This document shows positions 34,533 to 42,903 of a stretch of DNA of 64,000 nucleotides, one piece after another; position 1 is the stretch's first letter, and each line of letters starts with the position of its first letter. Position numbers and translations under genes: made by a program. The notes below the pieces were generated by a model, which did no database searches, had not been told where the DNA came from, and was given only the letters and a program-made list of their open reading frames with translations. Source of the DNA: Candidatus Accumulibacter affinis (GTDB taxonomy: Bacteria; Pseudomonadota; Gammaproteobacteria; Burkholderiales; Rhodocyclaceae). The stretch spans positions 434,001 to 498,000 of the forward strand of contig JADJOT010000008.1 in NCBI GenBank assembly GCA_016713625.1, in the 5' to 3' direction.

Positions 34533-36644
34533 CTACTTCCACATTGCCCGCATTCGCGCGGCGAGGTCGAGCGCCTGCTGCTTGGCATTCGGATTGGCCG
34601 CCACGGCTTCGGCGGGCGGCGGCCAGGACAGCTGTGCAAAGTGCGGCAGCAGCGAATTGGTGATGAAGCGCGTACGGTTGGCGTAGACATGCCGGTCGCC
34701 GAATCCGGGCTGATGAGCAACGTAGAAGCGTTGCGGCAACAGGAGGTCCAGGTGTTCCCTGGCGCGCGTCATGGCGACGTAGAGCAGGCGTCGTTCCTCC
34801 TCGATCTCACTGGCGGTTCCGCTGGCCATGTCGGAGGGGATACAGCCATCGACGGCATTGAGGACGCTGACGGCGGTCCATTCCTGCCCCTTGGCCGAGT
34901 GGATCGTCGACAGGATCAGGTAGTCCTCATCGAGCAGTGGTGCGCCGGCCTGGTCGCTGCTGGCGTCGGGCGGGTCGAGCGTGAGTTCGGTGAGGAAGCG
35001 TTCGGCGCTGGGATAGGTCACGGCGATGCGGGCGAGCTGTGCGATGTCGGCCTGCCGAACCTCGGCGTCTTCATGCAGGCGCTCGATTTGTGCGTGGTAC
35101 CAGGCGCAGATCTGGTCGAAGGCGGCTGGCCACGAGGCCGCGCCTGGGTCGCTGGCTTCGATCAGGGTGGCGAAGTCGCTCCAGGCGATTCTTGCCGACT
35201 CGGGCACCGGTTGCTCGCTCAGCAGCCGGCAAGCCGGGTTGGCCGTGCTCACATTCGCCAGCACCCGGCCGGCCGTTTTCGGGCCGATGCCGGCGACCAG
35301 TTGCATGGCGCGGAAACCGGCCAGCCGGTCACGCGGGTTCTGCGTCCAACGCAGGATGGAGAGCACATCCTTGACATGCGCCGCTTCGAGAAACTTGAGT
35401 CCGCCGTATTTGACAAAAGGGATGTTGCGCCGCGTCAGTTCGAGTTCGAGCCGGACGCTGTGCTGCGCGGTGCGGAACAGCACCGCCTGCGCCTTTAGCC
35501 GGATGCCGGCCTCGCGGCGGGCGAGCACCTGTTCGACGACATAAATCGCCTGGTCGGCATCATCGCGCAGCGCTACCAGCTTCGGTTTCTCGGAGGACGG
35601 GCGGTCGCTCCACAGGTCCTTGGTGAAACGCTCGGCGGCGCCAGCGATCACCTGGTTGGCGGCGTTCAGGATCGGCTGCGTCGAGCGGTAGTTGCGGTCT
35701 AGCGTCACCACCTCTGCCGGCGGGTCGAAATGGCTGGGGAAATCAAGGATGTTGCGTACCGTCGCGCCGCGAAAGGCGTAAATCGACTGTGCGTCGTCGC
35801 CGACCACCGTGAGGCCGCGACCGTCCGGCTTCATGGCCAGCAGGATGGCCGCCTGCAGCCGGTTGGTGTCCTGATACTCGTCGACCAGAACCTGGCGGAA
35901 GCGCGCGCCGATTTCCCGACCCAGTTCGGGCTCGCTGACCATCTGTGCCCAGTAAAGCAGCAGGTCGTCGTAGTCGAGGACCTGCTGCGCCTGTTTGGTC
36001 TCCACGTAGGCGAGAAACAGCCGCTTCAGCTCCGCTTCCCACTCGCTGCACCAGGGGAAGCTGGATTGCAGCACCTCGGTCAGCGTCGCCTGTGTGTTGA
36101 GCACCGCCGAGTAGATCGCCAGACAGCTTCCCTTGAGCGGAAAGCGCTTTTCCCTGGCCGAGAAACCGAGGCCATGGCGAACGAGGTTCATCAGGTCGGC
36201 CGAGTCCTGCCGGTCGTGGATGGTGAATGCCGGGTCGAGACCGATGCGACCGGCGTACTCGCGCAACAGCCGCGCGCCGATGCCATGGAAGGTGCCGGAC
36301 CAGGCCAGCGACGGTGCGCCGGGCCGCGCGTGCGCGCCAGACCGCCGCTGCAGAATCCGCTCGACGCGCCGGCTCATTTCGCTGGCGGCGCGTCGCGAGA
36401 AGGTGAGCAGCAGGATACGGTCGGGATCGGCGCCGTGCGCGACGAACTGTGCGACGCGGTGCGCCAGCGTGCTGGTCTTGCCCGATCCGGCGCCGGCAAT
36501 CACCAGCAAGGGGCGATGCCCGGCCTCACCGGCCCAATCCTTCGCCGGCCCGATGCCGAAGCACACGGCCGCGCGTTGCGCTTCGTTGAGTTGCGCGAGC
36601 GGATCGGCGGTGGCGCCGTACTCACCTTGCGCAAGGATTTTCAT
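34533..36644 (-). CDS. UvrD/Rep-type ATP-dependent DNA helicase
   Basis: From the ATG at 36644 the product is 703 aa. Superfamily 1A motifs are in order: Q motif LNEAQRAAVCF, motif I VIAGAGSGKTSTLAHR, motif II VLVDEYQDTNRLQ, motif III VVGDDAQSIYAFRGA, motif IV NYRSTQPILNAANQ, motif V STIHSAKGQEW and motif VI YVAMTRAREHL. It translocates 3'-5' on single-stranded DNA and is probably used in repair or replication restart. A longer frame to 36791 adds an N-terminus with no family match and was rejected. It does not look like full-length UvrD or RecB (no nuclease domain). Confidence 0.92.
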   Translation of the reverse strand: MKILAQGEYGATADPLAQLNEAQRAAVCFGIGPAKDWAGEAGHRPLLVIAGAGSGKTSTLAHRVAQFVAHGADPDRILLLTFSRRAASEMSRRVERILQRRSGAHARPGAPSLAWSGTFHGIGARLLREYAGRIGLDPAFTIHDRQDSADLMNLVRHGLGFSAREKRFPLKGSCLAIYSAVLNTQATLTEVLQSSFPWCSEWEAELKRLFLAYVETKQAQQVLDYDDLLLYWAQMVSEPELGREIGARFRQVLVDEYQDTNRLQAAILLAMKPDGRGLTVVGDDAQSIYAFRGATVRNILDFPSHFDPPAEVVTLDRNYRSTQPILNAANQVIAGAAERFTKDLWSDRPSSEKPKLVALRDDADQAIYVVEQVLARREAGIRLKAQAVLFRTAQHSVRLELELTRRNIPFVKYGGLKFLEAAHVKDVLSILRWTQNPRDRLAGFRAMQLVAGIGPKTAGRVLANVSTANPACRLLSEQPVPESARIAWSDFATLIEASDPGAASWPAAFDQICAWYHAQIERLHEDAEVRQADIAQLARIAVTYPSAERFLTELTLDPPDASSDQAGAPLLDEDYLILSTIHSAKGQEWTAVSVLNAVDGCIPSDMASGTASEIEEERRLLYVAMTRAREHLDLLLPQRFYVAHQPGFGDRHVYANRTRFITNSLLPHFAQLSWPPPAEAVAANPNAKQQALDLAARMRAMWK

Positions 36645-36988
36645 GGTCTTGCCCGATCCATTCTCACCAGAAGCTCCAGGTACTGTAATTATCAACAGTA
36701 TAACCGAGCATGCTCCGTGCCCAGCGAGCAATTCCGGCGTGCAAGCCGGAATGCGCCCTGCAAGGGAGGGAACGGTCATGGCTTTCATCATCGGGGGTGT
36801 CTGGAATCGCCATGACCGTTACTGGCATTCAAATGTCGTCGTGCAGTTGCTGGCGTTGCAGTTTTTCGGGTTGACCTGTACCGCCGCTTTGCCTGATCTG
36901 GCGCATTGCTCGGTGGCCAGCGCTTGACTGTGCAGTGCGCCTGGATTGCGGCTAGAATCCAGGTTCTTCCATGCGCCGAATTGCCACG
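36645..36988. other. Divergent intergenic region
   Basis: About 340 bp between the helicase and the ATPase gene. The helicase-proximal part has an AT-rich patch (GTAATTATCAACAGTATAA, about 36684-36702) that may hold its promoter. TTGACT and TAGAAT hexamers occur at 36925-36959, but the 23-nt spacing is too long for a standard promoter. No gene or RNA is supported. Confidence 0.4.
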
Positions 36989-37090
36989 ATGACCGATCGT
37001 ACAACCGTCATTCCGATCTTGCAGCGTCTGCAGAATGAGGCACCGCTGGACCCGGACCCTGCCGACCGAAAAGCAGCGCAGGATTATTAG
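36989..37090 (+). pseudogene. N-terminal fragment of the P-loop ATPase, ended by in-frame TAG
   Basis: From ATG 36989 the frame encodes 33 residues (MTDRTTVIPILQRL...AAQDY) and stops at TAG 37088-37090. The same frame continues without a gap (ELYIADLHAAQGDVVRRLAM) into the ATPase, and both sides have normal coding composition. So the ATPase gene was probably one frame from 36989 with a nonsense change (for example CAG or GAG to TAG), or the base is a sequencing error. Confidence 0.6.
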
Positions 37091-37141
37091 GAACTCTACA
37101 TCGCGGATCTGCACGCGGCGCAGGGTGATGTCGTCAGGCGA

Positions 37142-38347
37142 TTGGCGATGGAAGTGGAAAGCTCGCTCGGCAGCCGCCACGTCTACCTTTTTTCGGGAAC
37201 CATTGGTTCCGGCAAGAGCACCGAACTGCGTCGTCTGGCCAACCAATTGCGCGAGGACGAGCAATACGCGCTGGTCGTCAACGTCATGGAGTACCTGAAC
37301 CCGCAGATTCCGGTCGGTGTTGCCGACCTGTTGATGGCGATGACACTTGGCGTCTGGGAGGCCTGGGCCAGGGCGCAGGGCAGCGACGCCAATGACGGCA
37401 AACGCTGGGCCTGGTGGGCTTCGTTGCTGGCCATGCGGCCAGAGGGCAAGGAACTGGAAATTTCCGGCGGCCCGGTCAAGCTGAAAATAGCTCTGCATGC
37501 CAACCCGACGTTTCGCGAGCGTCTGCGCAAGTATTTCGAGTTCAATCTGGATACCCTGGTTGGCGAGATCAATCGCTTCTTCGCCGATCTGGGCGAAGAA
37601 ATTCGTCGCCAGAGGAGTCTTGACGAAGCGGCTCACCTCGTCGTTGTCGTCGATTCGCTCGAACACTTTGGCGGACAGGCGACCCCCGGCAAAGCGGATG
37701 AAGTGCTGCAAAGCCTGCTCGGGATTTTCAACACCTTCAACGCCTATCTGCGCATCGATGGCTGGAGTGTCATCTATTCGGTACCGCCCTTGCTGCACAA
37801 GCTGGCTCCCGGAGTCGCCGCGACGTTCGGCATGAGCACCACCTATTACCTGACCAGCGCCCATGTCTTCAAGAATCGCAGCAACGCGCTCGACGACGAG
37901 ACGATCGAGCAGAAAATGATTCCGCTGCTCTTGCGACGCCTCGGTGCGGCGCAGCAACCGGCACTGATCGGCCTGCCCGAACTGCGCAATATTGTGCAGA
38001 TGACCGGCGGCGACCTGCGCGATCTGCTGCGCACCCTGCGTGCCGCGCTGCTCGCCGGCCTGACCGACAACCAGTTTCCGGTGGCTCAGGCACAGCTCGA
38101 ACGGGTCTATAACGACTTGCGACGCCCCTATCTGCCGCTGCCGCAGGATACCGCCGAACGCCTGCGCCAGATTCATGCCGACAAGGAAGCGTATCTGGCG
38201 ACCGCCGCCGACTGGCAACTGGTGATCAGCGATCTGGCGCAAAAACGTGTCCTGCTCTACCTCAACGGCACCGAATGGTACGACGTCCATCCGCTGCTGC
38301 GCGCTCCGCTGGCGGCACAAAGGCCGGCGCTGGTGAACCCGGCCTGA
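37142..38347 (+). CDS. P-loop NTPase (AAA/STAND-like), N-terminus interrupted upstream
   Basis: The Walker A motif FSGTIGSGKSTELRRLA lies near residue 20 and a Walker B candidate LVVVVDSLEHFGG near residue 168; RNIVQMTGGDLRDLLRTLRA resembles the sensor/lid helix of AAA-type NTPases. The product is 401 aa from the TTG at 37142 (ATG 37148 is an alternative), but the natural start is probably ATG 36989, behind an amber codon. The TPR gene begins 4 nt after the stop, so the two probably work together as NTPase and TPR partner. Whether this start gives a stable protein is unclear. Confidence 0.75.
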   Translation: MAMEVESSLGSRHVYLFSGTIGSGKSTELRRLANQLREDEQYALVVNVMEYLNPQIPVGVADLLMAMTLGVWEAWARAQGSDANDGKRWAWWASLLAMRPEGKELEISGGPVKLKIALHANPTFRERLRKYFEFNLDTLVGEINRFFADLGEEIRRQRSLDEAAHLVVVVDSLEHFGGQATPGKADEVLQSLLGIFNTFNAYLRIDGWSVIYSVPPLLHKLAPGVAATFGMSTTYYLTSAHVFKNRSNALDDETIEQKMIPLLLRRLGAAQQPALIGLPELRNIVQMTGGDLRDLLRTLRAALLAGLTDNQFPVAQAQLERVYNDLRRPYLPLPQDTAERLRQIHADKEAYLATAADWQLVISDLAQKRVLLYLNGTEWYDVHPLLRAPLAAQRPALVNPA

Positions 38348-38351
38348 GCCC

Positions 38352-39722
38352 TTGCACAGCCCGGACCACCTGACTGCCGCAGGCCGCGCCAAGCTGGCGG
38401 CGGCGCGCATTCTGCTGCATGAAACACAGGGTTTCCTGTATCTGCCGGTGCTGGCGCAAACGCAAGCCGTCGCGGCGGCGGCCCTGGCGCATCTTCTCTC
38501 GGACTGGCAAGGGGTCAGCTCTTTTGTCGTTGCCTGGCCGCATTTGCCCGCCGAGAAATTCGCCGCGCCCGCGCCGGCGGCGGCAACCTGGGACGCAGCG
38601 CGCGGACAGTTGCTGGCCAACCTGGATCATGCCATCGGCGTGCAAGCCAGCGGTGCCATCCTGGTCCTCGATGCCAGTCCGGGTGACCGTCACCGCCTGG
38701 CCGTTGACAGTGTTTCCTATCTCAACCAGCGGCGCGAAGCCCTGCGCAGGAACCAGTTGCGATTGATCCTGCTCTGGCCAGCCGGCGAGGCGCAGGCGCT
38801 GATGGCCGGTGCGCCGGACCTCTGGTCGATGCGTGCCCTGGCACCGGTAGTTGACGCCGAGGACCTTGCGCCGGACAGCGCCGGTTCGGCGCTTGCCACG
38901 TTCGCACCCCGCGAATCCACGCCTTCCCTTCCGGCCAAGGGACTTGGCGCGTTACAACAGCGGCAGTGGCAACGCTGGCTTGCGTGTCGCGAACTGGCCG
39001 CCGCCGAGCTTTCAACGGCTGACGCCCTGGCCTTGATTGCAGCGCTTTACGAAAACGGCGATTGGTCGGCGGTCGTCGAACTCAGCGAAGGGGTCTTGCG
39101 CCAACTGCAATCGCTGCCGGAGGCTGGAAAGTTAGCTGAGTCCGCCGCCGCTTTTCGCTGGCTATCCCTTGGCCGGGCAAAGCTGGGTGACCGCCGAGGC
39201 GCTTTGGCACCGGCACAGGACGCGCTTGCAATCCACGAAAAACTCGCTGCTGAAAACTTTGCCGCCTACGCGCCCGACCTTGCCAAGAGCCTGAACAACC
39301 TGTCGGTTCGTCTGGGCGAGAGCGGCGACCGGACGGGCGGATTGGCGGCCATCCGGCGCGCTGTCGAGATCCATGAAAAACTCGCCGCTGAAAACTTTGC
39401 CGCCTACGCGCCCGCCCTTGCCAGCAGCCTGAACAACCTGTCGGTTGATCTGGGCGAGAGCGGCGACCGGGCGGGCGGATTGGCGGCCATCCGGCGCGCC
39501 GTCGAGATTCATGAAAAACTCGCCGCTGAAAACTTTGCCGCCTACGCGCCCGCCCTTGCCAGCAGCCTGAACAACCTGTCGATTCGTCTGGGCGAGAGCG
39601 GCGACCGGGCAGGGGGATTGGCGGCTAGGGAACGTGCCATTGAAATGATCACGCCGTTCGCCTTGCCGGGCACGCCCTATGCGAATTGGCTGGGAACAAT
39701 GGAGCAAGGACGGCAGGGGTAA
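38352..39722 (+). CDS. TPR-repeat protein paired with the NTPase
   Basis: The 456-residue product starts at a TTG 4 nt after the ATPase stop. Residues 1-200 form an alpha/beta-looking domain (SSFVVAWPHL, GAILVLDASPGDRH, LRLILLWPAG), possibly a nucleotide-binding or scaffold fold. From about residue 215 helical TPR repeats follow, ending in three nearly identical 46-residue units with IHEKLAAENFAAYAP and LNNLSVRLGESGDR, of the TPR_10/TPR_12 kinesin-light-chain type. A protein-protein role is likely. Hairpin sequences follow downstream. Confidence 0.8.
   Translation: MHSPDHLTAAGRAKLAAARILLHETQGFLYLPVLAQTQAVAAAALAHLLSDWQGVSSFVVAWPHLPAEKFAAPAPAAATWDAARGQLLANLDHAIGVQASGAILVLDASPGDRHRLAVDSVSYLNQRREALRRNQLRLILLWPAGEAQALMAGAPDLWSMRALAPVVDAEDLAPDSAGSALATFAPRESTPSLPAKGLGALQQRQWQRWLACRELAAAELSTADALALIAALYENGDWSAVVELSEGVLRQLQSLPEAGKLAESAAAFRWLSLGRAKLGDRRGALAPAQDALAIHEKLAAENFAAYAPDLAKSLNNLSVRLGESGDRTGGLAAIRRAVEIHEKLAAENFAAYAPALASSLNNLSVDLGESGDRAGGLAAIRRAVEIHEKLAAENFAAYAPALASSLNNLSIRLGESGDRAGGLAARERAIEMITPFALPGTPYANWLGTMEQGRQG
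39231..39644 (+). repeat. Three nearly identical 138-bp tandem repeats (TPR units)
   Basis: Copies begin at 39231, 39369 and 39507, exactly 138 bp (46 codons) apart, and differ at only a few bases, mostly at the end of the third copy. Identity at the DNA level, not only the protein level, implies recent duplication or gene conversion. Confidence 0.92.
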
Positions 39723-39936
39723 GCGGCCGGCGTTCTTCCCCGCCGTCCGCGAAGGTCATTGGCCAGCGCTCGGAGGTCAGGACGATCAAGCCCTACAGCG
39801 GGCTCCGAACCCTTCTGCATGATCATCGAAACTCGAGTGCGGTAGCAGGCCCGGCCAGGCAACATGCGGACGAGACCGGCCGCTAACCCTTGTGCCGCAG
39901 CGTCATCGGGTGAAAGAGCGAGGAAGCAGTTTCCGC

Positions 39937-39960
39937 GGCGGGCTTGCCGGCAAGCCCGCC
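39937..39960. terminator. Perfect 24-bp palindrome between convergent genes
   Basis: GGCGGGCTTGCC is followed directly by its reverse complement. It sits 4 bp beyond the stop of the minus-strand lipoprotein gene and 215 bp after the TPR gene. The stem is strong but no T-run is present on either strand, so terminator function is likely but not certain. Confidence 0.5.
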
Positions 39961-39964
39961 GAAC

Positions 39965-40498
39965 CTAGTTGGCAGACAGCCAAGCCATTGCTGCCTGGTT
40001 TGCCCGCTGGGTGCGCGCCAGCAAGGCGGCACGCGCCGCTACACTCAGCGGCAGCGATATCCAGTGCCCATCAGCGCAAAGCACGTAGGCGCTGTTCGCT
40101 GACAGTCCCGTGCGCAGCAGATTGTCGAACTCCGCCAGAGCCACGACCTTTTGCTCGTCGGCAAGCCGCGCGAAATCGGCGTTACTCTCCAGGGCACTCC
40201 GCGGGTCCTTGTTGTACTGCTGGACAGGGATGGTACTTCCAGCTGGGCCTTTTTTCTGGGCAGGAAAATTATCGCCTTCGAATATGACCACCAATGCCTC
40301 GACGGGCAGGAACAAGATATCCAGAGCCGTAGCGAACGGCAGCAGCGCCAGGCCTGCCATCTTGCGGTCCGAATACTTTGGAGGGCTCTCATTGAATCCG
40401 AGGTAGGTTCGATCGACGGTGCTCGAAAGCAGGCAGCCGGAAAGGAGTGCCGAGGTCAAGGCACCTAAGGTGATCGTCCGCAGGAAATGGTTGCGCAT
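39965..40498 (-). CDS. Putative lipoprotein, unknown function
   Basis: The 177-residue product has a lipobox ALLSGC (Cys22), a hydrophobic segment LALLPFATALDILFLPVEAL (about residues 50-69) often seen in YceK/YidQ-type small lipoproteins, and a C-terminal part with CADGHWISLPLS. The YceK-like resemblance (hydrophobic P-F-D-L-P segment after the lipobox) is suggestive only. It is transcribed alone toward the TPR gene. Confidence 0.7.
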   Translation of the reverse strand: MRNHFLRTITLGALTSALLSGCLLSSTVDRTYLGFNESPPKYSDRKMAGLALLPFATALDILFLPVEALVVIFEGDNFPAQKKGPAGSTIPVQQYNKDPRSALESNADFARLADEQKVVALAEFDNLLRTGLSANSAYVLCADGHWISLPLSVAARAALLARTQRANQAAMAWLSAN

Positions 40499-40921
40499 CT
40501 TTACTCCCTCTGTTCGGCTACCCGTTCTGCCTCACGGTAAGGCGGATATTCCGGGGGTGGCGCACGCGCGTCACGTTCAGCCGATCGGCAAAATCTGACC
40601 AGAAAAGTATATCTCCTTAGCGTGCCAACAGGCAAGGCGCAGCCTTTTCCAAAGCAAGAAAGGGGCCGGATCTGCCGCCTCTTCGGCGTCATAGAATTCC
40701 TCGATTGGCCACACCAGGAACGGCCACTTATACTTATCGGCACTGCTGGCCGTTGGTTTTCCTGCCCTTCGCGCGTACCGCTGGCCGGCCAGGGAGCCAC
40801 CCAGGCAGTTCTTTTTCCGGTCCGGGCCCGCTTCGCCGCTGGGAGTTGCCAGGGCGCTGGCCAGGGCGCTGGCCAGGCAGATCTTTCCGCAAATGTCGGT
40901 TCACCGGGGAATTGGTTTGTG
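40499..40921. other. Intergenic region upstream of the binding-protein operon
   Basis: About 420 bp between divergent genes. It should hold both promoters. A short 12-bp tandem repeat lies near its end (see 40848-40877). Open frames exist on both strands but lack ribosome sites, signal or motif support. No RNA gene recognised. Confidence 0.4.
40848..40877 (+). repeat. 12-bp tandem repeat, 2.5 copies
   Basis: The unit GCCAGGGCGCTG occurs twice in a row and then a 6-base partial copy. It lies 44 bp before the start of the binding-protein gene, within its leader region. Confidence 0.75.
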
Positions 40922-42070
40922 ATGATAAGAAGACTCATCCGCTTCGGGCGTCAGGTGTTGATCGTCCTGGGCGTGTTCCTGCTGTCGGCGACGGTTCTCG
41001 CGAAAGATTATCCGTCGGCCCCGCGGCTCAAGGACAATCAGAGCAAGTTTCGCATTGCCTATCTGCAGGGTGGCCGCTTTTTCGAGTATGACGAGGTTTT
41101 TGCGGCGCTGGTGCGCGGACTCACCAAGCTCGGCTGGGCCAGGCCGATCACGCTTCCGCCAGCAGCGACGGGAAGCGCCGAGGATCTGTTCAAGTATCTG
41201 GCGTCGCACAAGGAGTGGAGCGATTACCTGGAATTCCCACCCGATGCCTTCTACGACTCTGCCTGGCAGGAAAGGAATCGCGCAATAAATCAGCAGAAAC
41301 TCCTCAAGCGAAGCGACATCGACATGATCCTTGCCTTTGGTACCTGGGCCGGCAGCGACATGAAGAAGATGCCCAAAGAGTTCAACAGGATTCCCGTCGT
41401 GGTGGTCGACGTTTCTGACCCCCTGCGCTCGCGCATCGTCGACAGCAACCAGGATACCGGACGCGACAACCTGACCGCCAGGGTTGATCCCGACCGTTAC
41501 CAAAGGCAGATCAGGCTGTTTCATGAGGTGCTGGGTTTCAGGAATCTGGGTATTGCCTTCGAGGGAACGGTTGAAGGCAGGAGTTACGCCGCTATCGAGG
41601 ACGTCGAAGCGATCGCCAGGAAAAAGGGTTTCAAGGTCGTCAAGGCGGAGCATCCAGGCTATTTCACGTCCCCAGGAGAGGCCGAGAAGTGGCTGATCGA
41701 GAGCGTACGTCAGCTCAGTACGCGCGTCGACGCCTTTTACCTGACTCAGCAACTGGGTCTGACGGATGAAACCCTGCCGCAGTTGATCGAGACTTTCCGG
41801 CTGCGGAAAGTCCCGGTCTTTTCCCAAACCGGGTCCGCGGAAGTGAAGAAGGGTGTGCTGTTGAGCATCGCCACGGCAGGTTACCGGCATGAAGGGGAAC
41901 ATCAGGCGAGAAAAATTGGCCAGATCCTCAACGGCGCAAAGCCCAGGGATCTGCCCATCCTCTTCGCAGATCCCGCCAACATCGCGATCAACCTGAACAC
42001 GGCGAGAAGCATCGGCTTCGACCCGCCGGTCGATGTCCTGGAAGCTGCCGACGAAATCTTCAAGGACTAG
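40922..42070 (+). CDS. ABC-transporter-type periplasmic substrate-binding protein
   Basis: The 382-residue protein has a signal peptide (VLIVLGVFLLSATVLA, cleavage near residue 28). The mature part follows the ABC_sub_bind (TrpX-like) two-lobe pattern: FRIAYLQGGRFFEYDEVF, DMILAFGTWAGSDM, IPVVVVDVSDPLRS, NLGIAFEGTVEGRSY, VDAFYLTQQLGL and a final NTARSIGFDPPVDVLEAAD. No permease or ATPase gene is beside it; instead a methyltransferase, an MFS protein with sensor loops and a racemase follow in the same direction. It may deliver a ligand to the sensor part of the MFS protein. GTG 40919 is an alternative start. Confidence 0.85.
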   Translation: MIRRLIRFGRQVLIVLGVFLLSATVLAKDYPSAPRLKDNQSKFRIAYLQGGRFFEYDEVFAALVRGLTKLGWARPITLPPAATGSAEDLFKYLASHKEWSDYLEFPPDAFYDSAWQERNRAINQQKLLKRSDIDMILAFGTWAGSDMKKMPKEFNRIPVVVVDVSDPLRSRIVDSNQDTGRDNLTARVDPDRYQRQIRLFHEVLGFRNLGIAFEGTVEGRSYAAIEDVEAIARKKGFKVVKAEHPGYFTSPGEAEKWLIESVRQLSTRVDAFYLTQQLGLTDETLPQLIETFRLRKVPVFSQTGSAEVKKGVLLSIATAGYRHEGEHQARKIGQILNGAKPRDLPILFADPANIAINLNTARSIGFDPPVDVLEAADEIFKD

Positions 42071-42117
42071 GGTAGCGACCACTCGATACTGCGGCGTGCC
42101 GTTGGAGGACAAAGCGG

Positions 42118-42903
42118 TTGACCATACTCACTGATCTCTCCAGTGTCAGCCAGGAGGAACTGTTCGACCACTTGGCGCCCGATTATTCGTTGCTTCTGGA
42201 CGACTGGGACGGCTATCTGGTCGCGCAGGCAAAGCTGCTCGACGGTCTGTTGAGGGAGCATCCAGGGGCAGCGGTGCGGACCGTTCTCGATTGCACCTGT
42301 GGTATTGGTACCCAGTGCCTGGGCCTTGCCAGTCTCGGCTATCGGCTGACCGGCACCGACATCAGCCGCCAGTCGATTGCCAGAGCGGCGCGTGAGGCGG
42401 ACAGATTGGGATTGAAGATCGATTGGCTAGTGGCCGATGTTCGGCAGCTGAACGAAGTCCTGTCGGAGACCTTCGATGCCGTGATCAGTTGTGACAACTC
42501 CCTGCCGGCACTGCTTTCGGAAGCTGACCTGCGCGCAGCGCTGCGACAGATCTTCGCACGCCTCGCCTCGCCAGGGACGGCCATCCTCAGCATCCGTGAT
42601 TATCAACAGATCTTCGCCGAGAAAAAGCGTTTCAACTTGCGGCAGATTCACGAGGTGGACGGCAAACGCTTGGTGGTTTTCGATCTGTGGAATTATCACG
42701 GGGAATTCGTCACTTTCGAGGTGCTTTTCGTCCAGGAAAATTCTCCCGGCTGGAGTGTGCGGTCACGACCGATGGTCTACCGGGCGGTCTATGGTGACGA
42801 CTTCCTTCGCCTATTGCGCGAGGCCGGTTTTGGAGAGGTCCGCCTGATCAAGGAGCTTGCCGGGCAGGCGCTGCCCTTCGATCATTATGTGTGCCGCAAA
42901 TAG
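42118..42903 (+). CDS. Class I SAM-dependent methyltransferase
   Basis: The 261-residue protein has motif I LDCTCGIGTQCLGLASLGY, the acidic loop GTDISRQSIARAAREAD, DWLVADVRQL, and motif IV DAVISCDNSLPAL. The rest of the fold (FDLWNYHGEFVTFEVLFV) resembles small-molecule methyltransferases of the glycine/sarcosine N-methyltransferase kind. Start is TTG with GGAGG 9-13 nt upstream. The stop overlaps the following MFS start by 13 nt. Substrate unknown; the neighbouring racemase suggests an amino acid or derivative. Confidence 0.88.
   Translation: MTILTDLSSVSQEELFDHLAPDYSLLLDDWDGYLVAQAKLLDGLLREHPGAAVRTVLDCTCGIGTQCLGLASLGYRLTGTDISRQSIARAAREADRLGLKIDWLVADVRQLNEVLSETFDAVISCDNSLPALLSEADLRAALRQIFARLASPGTAILSIRDYQQIFAEKKRFNLRQIHEVDGKRLVVFDLWNYHGEFVTFEVLFVQENSPGWSVRSRPMVYRAVYGDDFLRLLREAGFGEVRLIKELAGQALPFDHYVCRK

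Noticed and set aside
36925..36959. TTGACT/TAGAAT promoter for the ATPase gene
   Set aside because: Spacing of 23 nt between the hexamers is outside the usual 16-19.
36788..38620. 610-codon minus-strand frame antisense to the P-loop ATPase
   Set aside because: The ATPase strand has Walker motifs; the minus frame has no motif or ribosome site. The amber codon on the plus strand made me consider it, but coding signs favour the plus strand.
39200..39650. Possible CRISPR array because of regular spacing
   Set aside because: The 138-bp units are in frame, encode TPR helices and have no short repeat-spacer structure.
40901..42112. 403-codon minus-strand frame antisense to the binding protein
   Set aside because: The plus strand has a signal peptide and binding-protein pattern and is in operon with the next genes.
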